NCBI GenBank assembly: GCA_037576195.1
Contig: CM075102.1
Location: 12,830,745-12,894,744, forward strand
Length of the DNA stretch: 64,000 nt
Origin: Phytoseiulus persimilis
Taxonomy: Eukaryota > Arthropoda > Arachnida > Mesostigmata > Phytoseiidae
Direction: 5' to 3'
Of this stretch, positions 42,297 through 56,077 are shown one piece after another. Made by a program: the position numbers and the translations under genes. A model generated the notes under the pieces. The model worked only from the letters and a program-made list of their open reading frames with translations. It did no database searches and had not been told where the DNA came from. Position 1 is the stretch's first letter. Every line of letters starts with the position of its first letter.

Positions 42297-45200
42297 ATCA
42301 GAATTAAATCTGAACCATCTTAAGACCCAAGCCCACCTCCCGCAATGGGATTTGCGAGGCGATAGGGATTGTTACTGAAGCAATACCGAAAGATGATCCC
42401 AGGACACTTCTGAGGGCTGGTTGAGAGGTTCAGCCGGAAAACAAAGAACAAGGTCTGGAGTCAAAATCTTCGTAGATTATGTGCCGGGAGTAGAGTTCTT
42501 CCGAACCGCTTATCTCGAACTCCTGGAAGGGCGCTCCATCGACTCGCCACTTTCACGATTGGTTCCGTTGCCTCACCATGATTCCGCCTCTGTCTTTACT
42601 TGAATCATTGCTGTGCATCGAAACCCCACAACGGTGACTGCAGGGGGACTCTCGTACTCGATCTTCGCTTCTTCCCTCATGCAAACACGGCGCTTCCGCG
42701 TGCCGTGTCCGATGCCACTCGCTACTCGGAATGTGTCCTTCAGTCGCGTGAACTAAAGCAGTACGCCATCACTACTTCGCTCTCGCATTCAAACTGGGAA
42801 CTCTCAACATCGAGCTCCCGGTCCACATCACGCATCGTCTGCTTTAATTGACGCGAGCTACGACGGAATGAACGGATCTCTTCCATTATCGGAAGAGATT
42901 GTGTCAGCAGGGCCGACGGCTTCGACGAATGCAGATTCCTCTTTGGGCTTGCCGGAAGCCATCCTCGGCTGTACTTTGTCGATATTCGGCCCTGGGACAG
43001 CAGGGTTTCCGACGGGCTTGGCGGCAGAGTGAGTGCTCCGGCAACAACTTCCAACGGCCGGCTCGATATCGTGTGCTACGGCTAGCCCATGGAAGATGAG
43101 TGATTGATCCAGCATCGTACTTTGCACGGCTCTTGGTATCCCTTTCTACGAGATGCTCGCTGCGCAGCGAGACTCCGACGACAGATGAAGATAATCCGTG
43201 ACATGACAGAAGGGGAGAGATTTTAGAACTTTCGTGTCGGAAGCATTCCGGCCACCTCGTTCCAGTTGAGTGTTGAGTTGATCCCTGACTTTGATGAACC
43301 TCATCCATGTGAGTCACGAGTTCGCATGAACGGTCAGTTGGGGCAAACTAGAGAATGGTCGTGGGAACGTGGGCCCCGCGTGAGTTCTCGCAAAAACTCA
43401 TGTTCTGATTGAGCTGTTGACATATACTTGGTTGGAATCAGCCGATCTGCGCAAACGGTGCTCCTTGTTCGACGTCCTTGCACAGCCTACAGAGAGAGCT
43501 ATTAGAGGAGCGAACAACGCGCACGTCGTTTTCCCCCGCGTTCCGTCGAAAATGAATTCTCGCCCCGACAGAACTCTTCTCCAAAACACGAGTCCTCGCC
43601 GAAGAGCATGCACGCAGGAGGCCTCGAATTAGCATTTCCAACTCGTGGTCCGAGTCGGGTGAACGAAGTATTGTCCCGAATAACAGCATGTATCGATGCG
43701 ACTCGCAAGATTCTGAATTCGCCCATTCGCGAGCAGCAGTCATCAATAATAGGGAAACTCATGTAAATCGCTTGGGAGAACTGCAGTCGCTGGCTGCACC
43801 CTCTTGATTTATCACTTCATTCAAGAAGTTTTAGGTCTCGGAAGAAATATTTTCCGAAGTCGCTTCCTCGAGGTAGCGCCCACTTGAGAATGCCGCACGC
43901 AGGGGAGATGCGAAAAGCTCATGCTTTGCGTATACCTTAACTGAAGAGAAGCTTCTTCGTTTTCGAAAATAGATCAGGCACTTGCAATCCAATGCACCTG
44001 ACTTGCTTTTCGTCCTTGGGAGGCGTTCCACTATTCGGAAGCGTTCCAATATTCACATTATAATTGTGAGCTGCGTTTCATGCGTGACAATGGATCGGAA
44101 AAGGCGATCGCAGTTCTCTGCGTTTGCTCACAGAGGAATATGGATACTACTGTTCTGAACATTCGTTGGAATAGCTTTCTGAGAATCATCACCGATCAGA
44201 CGCTGATATTGCGGCGAGCCAACATTTTTCAATGAGCCTTCCAGTTGAGAGAAGAAGACGGCGCTGGAATCATGGAAGAAACTCGGTTCACTTTTGCGTT
44301 GCACCGGAGCATCTGAAAATGAGGTTCTGAGAATCATTTTCCAGAAGAATTTCTCTCTATTCTCGTCTGGGCATACGGCTGAGCCATTCCGAATCTCCCG
44401 CGCTGATTTTCAGAAATCTTAGCCGCAGAGAGAAAATATTCCAAATACATGAGCCACCCTCGAGAGAGACTGTACGTGCAGCGTCTTCGCGGAACGTCCC
44501 GGCTTCAGGATCATCCAGGGTACTCGATATCTTCATCGTTCGAACGAGCAGATGAGCCTTACCCACAGAACAGCAACTTGGAACATGAGTGTCATTTAGA
44601 GGAGAACGGAAACGGGCCTCGTGCGGAGAGCACAAGAATTTCAAACGTTTTTCGGCCCGCTTATCGTTTTGATGGAAATACGATTGACCGATGTTCGACA
44701 TTTTCATGGAAGGCCCATTTTTCTCCATTCAAATCATACGCGTTGGACCGCTTGGGTGCCGTCGTCGCTGGTTGCATTTTATGGCCCGCGAAAGGTCGGA
44801 GAGCGTAGACGTCTCTCGCGACCTTTCAACCCAACGTTCATGCGGAATTGGTGATTTCGAAATCTGGCATTGAACCTGCGGCCGGAAACGGGTCAAGATA
44901 CAGCCTTGCAGAAATACCACACCCGTCGCGGGCTTTTTTCGGATGTTTTCAAAATAAAACCTGGGGAAAGAAACAATTAATTCATCATAATTAGCAGTCA
45001 GTGTGGAGCTGAAAGTTGAGGACCCGCTAACCGATGCCAGGTAGGTCCGGCCCGGTCGGAAGAGACCCGCGAACTGCCGCGCTGTTGCCCCTTTGCCTGG
45101 GGACCTGGGGGATGATTCTGATTTCGGTTGCGTCACCATAGGAGAGCCTCTAGGTGGAGGCGCTATTTCACTGTTTCGGTTTTGATGAGCTTCCGAGTTT

Positions 45201-48200
45201 CAAAGCTGACGGAGCGCAATGGTTGATCATTCGCGCCGACCGTTGGACGCGCGCGGGCCACGATGCTCAACAAACTTCGCAATTCAGTCGATCTTTCAAT
45301 GTCGAACGATGGATCACGCTGCAAGATATTCATGGATCCAATCTCGCTCTACTCGAATCGACTGCAAATCGATGCATTGGAAATTCGAATGTCCACTCTC
45401 CGTTCGACGCGAAGACCATTCCGACTTGTTTTCGTTCGCTGAGTCAGGTATTTCCAGAACGCCAATGTATTCCGCGCGTCTCGTTATTTCGGCCACTGCT
45501 CCACAATCATCTGCATCGGAGCCCCGGAAAAGAACTGGGGAACCGTCGAGCGGGTTCGCGTGGGGAAACTCAGACAAGATTTTCCTCAGGAAATCATGGG
45601 AAGACAAAGTTATCGCTCGCTGAACGTCAATCTTGTAGTTGCTGCCCTGATAGCCAATCGCAGAGTGTGTGGTGGGCTCGAATACTTCACTCAGGACACT
45701 CCCACTCGAGAAAACCGAAGAACGAGAGACAAATAATGAAATTTCCATCCTGGAATCACTCGACGATTCGTCTCTGTGATCTGATTTGACCGCGAACCGC
45801 AGCCGGGACGATTGGGACGCCAAGAAGATTCGAAGAGACATCGCGAGTTCGAGAAAAACGCCTCGTTTCCCATGAGATGTGAAACCCGACTCCCGCTTCA
45901 TCACACTGGCTCGTCGACCACGGAAGGAGACACGTTGGAAGGGAGAGGCAAGTGACCGAGGTTCCCTTCGTCATCATTGGTCGATACGAACTCGAGGACT
46001 AGATCTTCCTGTAGCTCCGAGCCATCCAGATGCTCGTAGACCCCATGGCGGTATCTGCCCCGTTCCAGAGCGAGTTTCCGACCGCGACCGGCAGCCGTCT
46101 CTCACATATCGTGGATGGGAACAGAATATTCGCTTCGGTGAGACCAACTTCGTGAGATCGACAGGAGTCCCGAGGAGAGCTCTTCAGTCCAAAGACTTCA
46201 CGTAGCCCCGGGCCATCGAGAAGGGTAGGGTAAGGACCTTCGTTGCAGCTGGAGTTTCACCGATCCGAATATTGTTCCAACGAGGGATTCGCAAAGGCAA
46301 CTCTGTAGTTGAGGGCACCATTGGCCGAGGCAGACTCGTCATTTTGTCCTGCTGTGCCTGCGGACTTCTCAGTGGAACCACCTGGGATGTTGTCGCCTAC
46401 ATTTTTTTGGAAGCTCAAGACAGCCCCGATGTCCTCGTAGGATGCCTCAATCAAGGCGTCGGCGGAAATGTCTACGCATTGTTCGTAATTCCTCCCAGCG
46501 ATCGACATTGATGCAGGAATCAAAGACCAAAGCCGTTGATTGATGGCTATATGCTGCCGCTGCATTTGACAGCGGTCCAATGTGAGCGGAGTTCCGATTT
46601 GAGCGGTGGCCTAATTTGGGCGAAGGCTCGATTTCAGCGCAGGCTCGATTGGAGCGGATAGCAGCGCCGCGCCATCGCTCATAGTTGGCAACTATTTGTC
46701 TATGCGTTCCCACCGTTGCCGCCATTAGGGCCCGCCGACCAGCGAGAATCGAAGTGTCCCGCTAGCGCAGCGAGCGGCATCGATTGCCAGCTCTTCGGTG
46801 AAGCGCGAGTCCGCAACGTAGAGATCGGTGTAACGAACTCCCTAAAACAATCGAACTCGGAGGAGAAAGGAGATCGTCGATTCCGGGAGCAGTGTTTTAT
46901 TCAAACTGAGAGCCAATGGGCGCGGTTGCATCTCATCCTGAGCATTCATTCCGTCCACCAGAGCTTAAAAAAATGTGGGCTGCATCTCTCCTCCAATCAT
47001 GACCGTCAACGAAAGCTGCCGAAACCCGATTCCAGCGCGAGCCACACTACCGCAGCCGAAATCGGATATATCGGTGGATCAATGGACCGAATTGATATAT
47101 CGCTATCAAGAAGTCTTTGCCATTAGAACTTATGAATTCAGGCATCAAACATTCGATCGATGGATGGTGTGAATGCCTGAACCTCAAGGCTCTACGGATG
47201 ACTGAGCCGTATCATTGATGGCCTCAAGATTTCCCATAAAAGCGAGCATATTCGTGAGGACTGCTCATCCGTGCGTCACGTCTTAAGAGCAATGAAGGAG
47301 CGTACAGAGGAGACTGCGGGATTTCCCAAGGTCGGCCACGCTGATCGAACAGAGGCACGCTCCGAACTTCGTCAAGTGCCACTCCGAGAGGGGAGTGTCC
47401 GCCGATGATACACCAGTGCACGTTCCGTGATCACAGAGTATAACAGCTCACGAAACGACGCGTCATCTCCCGGGTCGGGGATTCATCATGAGAAAAATGT
47501 CAAAGCACGAAGGAGTGGGATCGGATCGGGAAAGATGATTCCCCATCTTTTTTCTTGGCCAACTCTCGGACGATCTCCTAGCGAAGCAGCTGATTGGAAT
47601 CTGAATTTCAAGCCGTTCAATTGCAGTGCACGACTCCCGAAATGTAACGAGGAAGCTGTTACCAAGGTTGGGACCAACGAGGAGCCAATGCTCGGCGGTC
47701 CTCCATGCTGGTCGTCCACAACTTCTATGGAAACTCCAGAGTTGAGAACTATGAGCAACTTGTTCAGGACGTGCTCGGCTGCTATCCAGTACTAGGATGT
47801 CGGGTGAACATGCAACTTGACTATGTGGACGGCCATTCAAAACACTCCCTTTGAAATGGTGCCATGAGTTATGAGCGAAGTTTCATCGAGACATCGCTAC
47901 AATGGCCTCTGATCTCCTCTTGATCAGAGACTCTAGCTCCGAATCACTTTATATTGGCTACCAGTGACAGTCACGTCCTTGGTTCACATGCTTCCGTTCC
48001 GTAAATCCAGCTCACCCTGGAGCGGATTTAAGAAATCAAACAGACAAAAACACACGAAGATCCGAAAAATGTGTCAAGACAACTAGAGCGATTTCGGAGA
48101 AAAGGCTGATAGAGTTGGAATCGGTTACCTCGATTCCTCCCAGCTTGGGTAAGAGCTTCCTCGTTACACGGAGATTTCTCTTAGGTTGTGTCATTTCTCT

Positions 48201-49385
48201 TGGCCCCCTTTTTAGCTGCAGAGTTGCCTCGCTGGCTCATACCCTCAAGAAAATGGCGATCATTCCAAAAGTGAATCATTCCATCGTGGCGAACCTTGTT
48301 CTGGGCGCTCCTCAGTCCTGAAGCTGGCGTGAATCCCCATCATATCATCAGACACTGTGGCCACGAGTCCGCACGGGTCGCGTTTGGATTTTCAAGGTTA
48401 TCGAACATACCCTCCAACGACATTCGCGAAACTGATCCATCGACGCGGGTGAAATGCTCTCTATCAAGGGACAAATCTGACCCTCATAAGGCCTATGGCG
48501 CACACTCTCTCGAGAGAACGTTTCTCGTGCCTCTGAACTCATCGCAAAATTCAAGATACAAACCATGTAATCTTTCGAGGCACTCGATAGCCGGAAGCAT
48601 CGCGGCGAGGGGGGAGGAGGGGGAGACACCGCCGGTCCAGCCTTCCGGTTGTTTGTTATATCAATGAGCGAACTAGATTGTACGTATACTGATTTGTACT
48701 TGACGCTGACGAACAACGGAAGAACCCGCGGACCGATCGATTCGAGACGATACGAGGAGCAGCACTGTTCCCGACTCGTTTCCCGTCTGTGAGGAATGTT
48801 TCGGCCTCTCTGGACAGAATTCCGAGTTCACGATGTTGAACTCATCAAACTTCTTGTGATCTGCGATCCCGAGTCATCGGTAGGAAATTTTCGACTCCCT
48901 CTCAGCCTCGCACATTTATTCTCGAGACCAAATGCTCCCACGCGCCGCCTGTTTAACGAGTCTCTCTCCCTGATGGATTTCAGAGCATCACAATGCTGCT
49001 CGACAATTCGCGGAGCTGAGCTGCCTTGTTTACGACGTCACCCCGAACACGCGGTTTTCTCCTCTTCCGGCGTTCTCGGAACGAAGTGTCAGCACTGAAT
49101 CACCAGACAGGAATCGCTGATCAGCAGGAATCAAGGTTTGAGATGCAAACATGCAGAAAATAAAAATATCGTCAGAGACGGCGTCGTTGCATAACAGTTT
49201 TCACAACGCGACAGAAACGAATCGTTTTCCGCGGGGGAGACGCGTTGAACAGCGACCAGAGGTGGATTCGATCCGTGAAATATTTGGCTCAAATCAGTAG
49301 GCGCCGAGTATCGGAAGATTTCGTGTGAGTTGTGAAAGCAAGATCAGTGCCTGAATAGATTCCACAGTTCCGTCCACGGCCGGCG
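42297..49385. other. Long stretch without an identifiable gene
   Basis: Contains several protein-like but unassigned frames. 42740-42886 minus reads MEEIRSFRRSSRQLKQTM, coil-like, to a stop. 42867-43028 plus is open to a GTGAGT donor. 45144-45904 is open in three frames over both strands. 46257-46540 minus contains QCVDISADALIEASYED. None has a known motif or a solved splice partner, so none is called. Confidence 0.3.
46574..46665. repeat. Degenerate 17-19-bp tandem repeat, ~5 copies
   Basis: Successive units share CGATTTGAGCGG-like cores (CCAATGTGAGCGG, CGATTTGAGCGG, CTAATTTGGGCG, CGATTTCAGCGC, CGATTGGAGCGG). A decayed minisatellite. Confidence 0.65.
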
Positions 49386-49901
49386 TTAACATATGTGGAT
49401 GTTACAATCGCCTCCAGATCTCATCGGCTGCGGAATCGTTAGGTAGCTTCTCGTGCGTTTATTTTTAGACACAGTTTCTCCGCCACTTACGAATGTGTCG
49501 ATGACATCCTCGATCTGTAAGAGGGCATGACAGTCTCCGCGGAATTCGTCCAACCAAAGTTTTGATATCACTCGCAAATAGGAGTTCCCCAGCCATTCAG
49601 TTCCACGATGAAAGTATGAGCAACGAATGACATCTATCCACATATCAATCGGCGACTCTGCCCACTGCTCCGGAGAAAACTACATTTGTGCTCCTATAGA
49701 AATCACCCGTCTTGGGGAGTTCCCGCTTGAGGTAATTGATGGCAAGACATAAAATCGACGCACTTCGGCTCAGAGAGTTCTACCGAACTGAGTCGTCATC
49801 TTTGTTTGACGCTCTTTCAGGTTTTCCCATCCTTCGTCATCCCCGTGCGACGGTTTGTCAAGATGTTCGTGAAGAGCACAAAATGATTCGATGAACTTCA
49901 T
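49386..49901 (-). CDS. Unidentified gene: start exon and last exon
   Basis: A start exon runs from the ATG at 49901-49899, which sits in a perfect Kozak context (GCCACCATGAAG), to a donor-like TTCG|GTAGAA at 49784, reading MKFIESFCALHEHLDKP onward. A second coding stretch follows the acceptor-like ATGTAG near 49685, reading FSPEQWAESPIDMWIDVIRC, and runs to a TAA at 49386 with no need for a further splice. It is rich in Trp, Tyr and Leu (EWLGNSYLRVISKLWLDEF). The phase between the two pieces does not close with the sites I can see, so a middle exon may exist. Family not recognised. Confidence 0.35.
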
Positions 49902-52900
49902 GGTGGCGGTAACAGGAGCCCTTCATTCAGATTGTTTCGAAAGTATCCCATTCTGACATCTTGGCCCCTGACTCGGTTGTTAGGCTGGAGTCGTCTCAAA
50001 ACTTTGTCTGCTCAGCTGAGCAGCTCCGCCCGCGTTCGCTGTGACGCAACACCGCTGTGACTGGAATCGTTAACGTGCGTTCGAACTCAACGAGGTAGTG
50101 GCCATCGGGTCGAGGTTGATCGAAGAGAGTCGTAGTTGACAAGGATTTGTTTAGCTGCCGTCCCGAGAGAATGCACATTAAAAGACCCCAAAGCGCTGCA
50201 CGGCATTCCGGCTCGGACGCTCCTGGAATTGATTGAGAATGGATGGTGAGTCCGCGAAGCCGCGGTCAGTGCTGGAGTTCGTTCCATCGACCTTGAACGC
50301 GGGTCCCCGATTGATGTCATACATGAATGTCTGGAGATCCACTCAGTGTGAACCTGAAAATGGAAGATCAGGAGATGACGTCATTTGTTGCGGTCCATCG
50401 TTGGGCCTGCGGTAGTTTTGACGATGAAGTCGTGGTGCAGTTCAACGCTGAGGTATTCTAGAACCTGAATTATCTTTCATTCGATCGTATCCCTCTGAGA
50501 ACCAGATGATCTGAACCTGATCGCCCTGAATCGGCTGCTCCGAGGCCATTGTGCGCAAGAATGTGATGCGTTCGATCACGGCGTTCACTTTTGCTTCGTG
50601 GAGTCCGCGACGCGACGGTTGACGACAAATAAGCCGCGCAACGCGGGGATGGAGAAGCATGAACGATACGGAGTCTCCCCACCTCCCACGCTTTCACAGC
50701 AGATGGCCGAAAGCGGGGATTGAGAAACATTCGGTGTCCTCGAAATAATTCTGATTCTCTGGCAAGGGCTCTGAGACCTTTCACAACGCGCACAATCGAT
50801 TCCGGGCCTGATGGATTCGGCTCCGAAGGCTGACCTCAGGGTCGCGAGATTCCGCGGGCGACGGATTCTTCCCTCTAACATGGGGACCTACGTGGAGATG
50901 CAGCGGCTCCGATCCCGCACGATTTACGTTTGCATTGTCACAATCTCTGAGATAAACGCTGACCGATTCCAAGAATAGATAGGGTGGAAACGATCGATAA
51001 ACCGAATGATAATCCAGACGGATATGAGGTTTCCTTTCGGCAAAGGCCGCTGAGCTTTCGAGGCGCATCTTGCCGTGGCAACAAGGATACAACTTTTGGA
51101 CCGCCGGGGACATTGCAGCAGGGAGCCTACTAGGGAATGGCCGGAGCAGCATTTCCCTCCGTTTTTTCCCGCTGTTTGGCTGCGAATCGCTTCCGCCTCC
51201 CCGACCTGGCCCAATCTCTTCGCTGCAATCTTTTCATTACGGATTGATCGTGCTGAAAAAAAACGACCCTCCAAGAGCAGACTTCGACCCCTTTGCCACG
51301 AAGGGGTTGCTTTTCTGAAGGATGCGCTTCCTGGTCAGACAGTGGCCCCGAATGGAGTGCGCAAGGAGGAACCTCCCAGCTTGTGCGTGTTCGGATCGCT
51401 GCTTCTCAGGAGCACGCAGGTGATCCCAGCTCGGAAAAGAGATCCGCTCAGGAAACACACACTGGAACTCGGGCGGGTATGACACGGACTGGAAAACCCA
51501 CCCTGACTTCTGCTGTTTCTCGTCTTTCATCTCGCAGTCCGTCGCGACTGGATCTGCGACGTTTCTTTACAGTAGACAACGAGCGTGTCACGCCGGTCAG
51601 CTGGTCGGCGCCGTGACTTCCCACAGTAAAAGTTGTAACTCCTAAGTGACACGCTTTCGTGAGTCTCTTGGACCCGACCATTGGAAACGTTGACACGCGA
51701 TTCTCCGACACTGACTCCGGTCTGGTTGCCTTTGAATCTGAGCGAATCTCCCTTCCTCGCCTGCACCAAGGTGAATCGTGGCTGCAGCGATTTGATCTGT
51801 CACGCAACGTATCTCGGCTCTGGAGACATCCACTTTGCGCAGCTGGAATGAATCGTAGAACCCATAAACACAGAGATGCACCTTACCGGAGACGGCTGGT
51901 GAGCAGCGGTAGCATTGTATTGGCATGATATTTTAGAAGTTCCGGAATTCCGAGTGCGGCGTGGGGCTCGACTGCGACATTTATGGCAGGAAACTAGCTC
52001 AAACCTCTGTTTTGTATCTGGGTTTACTGTTTGTTATGGTTGTGTCACGCTTCGAAGCTGATAAGCTCGGAATCCCACCGCTTTCTTGGGAAAATTCCTG
52101 AAAAAAAAATCGCCGAGCTCAAAAGTCATTCGAGGGAATTTACCAGGGATCACAAGTGTGTGGCGAAGCTCACTTGAGGATCACGATCTTCAGATTCACG
52201 AAACTGTCCCCTCACGGCGATGTGGGCTAGAATAGGGATAATTTATGAGAAGATGGATTCACTTCGACAGTAAAATTTGTTTTGTACTCGGACAGCTCAT
52301 GTCGTCTGTCGATCCAGTGGTGAGTCTTCCGGAGGTATTCGTGATACTCCGAGGAGACCCCATTCCGATAGACTAAGTCTACCATATCGGTTTGTTCGGA
52401 CGCGCTATGGATTCGTTCTGGGTTCCAGCTGATTGAGAGCGCTCCAAGTGTGCAAAGTCGCCTCGCGTGAAAGTAACGCTCAAACTCAGCTTGCTCTTAA
52501 ACAGCTGCTCTGGATTGGAATGGCTCATGTTTTTGCTGTCGTGGTCTAGCTAGGATTGAACATCACATAGAACGGCGTAGCGCGATCAGTGATCCAAATT
52601 CAGTGTTTTTGGAGCAACAAAAGCTATTTCTCTTCAGTGCACGGCTCTCATGAAAATCGCGAACGACCACAGTTCCTCATTTCTTCCAGCTTCCGAATCT
52701 GAACGTCCGGGCTGCTTCTCGCACAGCGGAATCAAGAACATGTTGCTCTGCCACGGGTCGAACTCAGTTCGCTCAAGAGCAAGGTTATTCCACTGCGCTC
52801 GAAACAAGTTTCCAAATGAGTCGGGCCTGTTACAGTTCTCGTTAATCGCTTAGAATCAACCTTGGTGACGGTAAGGTGACTCCACGAGCCTGCAGCCCAG

Positions 52901-55900
52901 CCTGCTCGAGTTCAAGGGATCCCAATATGTGTTTTCTTCCTGTCAAATACCTTCACTTTTCGACTGAATTTTAACGATATACTACAGTCACCATAAACTA
53001 CGTCGTTTACAAGTTGCACGATCTCAAAGTTTCCGAATTAGGTTCTAGGAAGTGTTCCGTTCCGTTATGACAATCTTTCCGTGATCTCGATCTGTATAAT
53101 CCCTCAATGTCCGGCGACAGCGACGTGAATATCTTCGGAGTGCCCACGTTTGCAAGTTGAGAATATCTCCAAGACCGGGAATTATTGCAAGGGCACGATG
53201 CTATCAATAAGATACGGAAGTTGACCGAGAGAGAACTATGGAAACATTTCAAACTCAGAAACGTATCGACCGAGTCTAGGCCTCAGGCCAGATTGCGTAG
53301 GAGACGGAGACAGGGAGCGAATCCACGTGATCCGATGACACAGGCGTGTCCGAACCGAGTCAAATAAAACTTGCATCATTCTCACGGCGACAGAAGTGTG
53401 AACAGATCTCTTGCCGGATTTGGCAAGGCCCTGATTTGAACCATCGATCCGCCTCGAATCGGGGGCCCTCAGAATTCATGGCTGCCGTCATTCGGAGATA
53501 TGAGTTATATGACACAGGGTGGCATCATTTAGTCGGGAATTCTTCCCCGATTCTAGCCTGATTCTGTTTTGGCCATAACTTTGTCAGTTCTTACCCTTCC
53601 TTCTTTTAGTCATCACTCGAACAACCAATTTGGGTCGATTCTCAACGGGTTTGCGATTTTCAAAATGAGCTCGGTTCGTCTTCAATCCTCCTTCAATATG
53701 CACTTATTAGCGCGCCGATCCAGCTCAACTTTCGCCCGCCCTTGAAAGATAGAATTACGAGTGCTGGGGTGGCTCGCTCACAGAGATTCACTCCATGACC
53801 TGAAATAGGCACACGGCCCACAGGAAAAGAACTTTGTGGAGTGGACGGAATTAATATCGGGATATAGTCCGAACCCCGTGTTCGAGCATCTGTAGCCAAC
53901 TTGCGATAAGTTCGAACACTCAGCTCCATCAATCAAGTCATCAATGAATTTATCGACGCCTCGTTGGAATAACTCCCTTCATCACCGCCTTATTCGAGCA
54001 AATAGCAAAATGTTATTCAACTCGCTATTTCTAGAATAGACTTTTCTTGACGACTCTCTTGACCTGGGGTCTTCGCCGGCATCAAATGCGCCGATTTGCC
54101 TAAGAGTTCCATCGGTGGGCCGGGCTCGGTGCACGCAACCATCACAGCGCTCCGGTAATTTTGGGGAAGAATGCCCGTTCAGCTATCTGTGAACATTCGC
54201 CTCCAAGGTTGCTCCCAATCAAGAAAGTCGGCTTCGAAAAGTGCTCACGGAAGTAAGGAGAGCATTCGAGGACAGCGTGCCGTCGGGGAGTTCCTGGTTG
54301 ACCCGATCAATCGAGTTGTCCGACCAGATTTCTCTCGAGGGTCAAGGTCTCGCCGAGAAATTTCTCGTTTGTCTGATGAGCTGCAACGCGCTCTCAAACG
54401 ATTGAATGAGATCCGTCCTTCTCGATTCGAACTTTAACCGGAACGGCGATGATTGAAATGTAGATAGGACTTGGCCGACTTGACGGCAAACAGATGTGGA
54501 GTGATATTCCGCTACAGAAAGTCGTGGAAGACTGGGGGAATCCGATCTTTGTAGCGTAGCCAAATCGGTGGAGCGAAACTGGTTCGTCGTATCGAGAGAT
54601 CCGCTCTGACGGTATTCGCTGTGCCGTCGGGATTTCACTGTGAACCCGGAGAAGAATCGAAGGAGTTTCTCGACCCGAACCGGATTCAACTGGCCAGGTC
54701 GTTCCGAGCCGAATCTTCGCCCATCGAGTTAACTGCTCTTCGAGAGGGATGTTTTCTCCCCTTTCAGACTTTTCCGGGCTCCGGGTTATCACTCAGGTGG
54801 CGGAGCAAAAGTTGGCTGTCAGCAAAAAGGCTTCAAAATCAGCCAAACAGACAGGGGGAAGATTTTTCCAGCGATTCCGCTCAACAAACAACCGATTTTC
54901 GTATCCAACACTCGCCGGCAATCGCCGAAAGCATTCGGAAGAGTTGGAAGTTTAACTGCCGCCCTGAAGATTGCAGCATCGTAACCGATCATTGCGTGGC
55001 TTCAGACTTCCAACTTCGTCCCTTCTCGAGTGAAAGAAAAAAACGGTCCAAAAGTTTTCAGCCATCATGCAACTGAATAGGCATGGCGCAACAGACGCTC
55101 ATAAATCCACAAACGATTCTCATGATCATGATGGACACGGATCGAATCAAAGTTCGGTTGACCTGCAGATAACGACATCCGAGCGGACTCTGCTCGCGCT
55201 CTTCCGGAAGCTAGGTGAACCAGCACAGCGACTGGTTTTGTAGTGAGCGTTCCCGGACTTTCACCAGCTATTCTAGAGCCGCTGCCAGGTTTTCCGCAGT
55301 CGATGGCACTGTAGCTGTTGACCACAGATGACGCAGTGTCGTCTCAAATCCGCGAATACCGCGGAAGCCACGCACAAAGACGACGGCGTTGCGTCGCTAG
55401 TTTTGAATGAATGTTGTCGCCTTCTCTGCTGAGTCGAGAGTATCTCAGATCACCAATAAGAGCGACGAAGTGCGTCTAAGAAAAACTGCGGCCAAAGCAT
55501 CTAAAAGAGAATGCCCATCACGAAAGTAGGAAATGGAGAGATAGAACGACTGTTCGGGAATAATCATGCGGCGGGGATCTTGGATACGGTTCCACACATC
55601 TTGGTGATGATGGCACTGATGACGAGAAGGCAACGATCAGTGTTGACCATCGAGAGTGTCTTCCAAAAGCTGAGAGAAACGAATCCTCTGCCCCTTCGCA
55701 TCAGCCGAACTCTTCGGAGTTCGGCAGCCCATCCGGTATTCAGCCTCGACTACCGGTTGCCTTTTTGCGACGGGAACGTGCCGCCTTGATAATCGATCCA
55801 TTCAGCGATGCTTTGTCATTTCACCGCGCGGCAGAAACGCATTTGTTGGATACAAGTCTAAAGGAACAATAGCGGCGTTAGTTGAGCCCGGCCGAGATGG

Positions 55901-56077
55901 AGCAACGAGAGATAGATTCTGTCTATTGCCGGAGCTTCACGATCTAAGATTCGAGAACAATAACGAGTCAAGTCATCAAGAACGATAATAAATAGTGATA
56001 CTTGTATATTTGTATACTAAACTCCCAGGAGGAAAATACAATGCGGATCTTCAGGCTCTAATCGCGCCCGCTGACAG
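49902..56077. other. No supported gene
   Basis: Scattered overlapping ORFs on both strands, notably 50.5-52.0 kb and 54.2-55.1 kb, with no recognisable domain. Protein-like pieces such as 50161-50320 minus could be exons of the neighbouring unidentified gene. An AATAAA lies at about 55986 on the plus strand. Confidence 0.3.

Noticed and set aside
45154-45904. Long ORFs of 211, 134 and 196 codons in three frames on both strands
   Set aside because: They exclude one another, no frame shows a domain or paired splice sites, and I could not choose one. Recorded only as an unassigned stretch.
51075-51807. Overlapping ORFs near 51 kb
   Set aside because: Plus and minus frames of similar length in a GC-rich stretch, no conserved motif, no consistent splice pairs.
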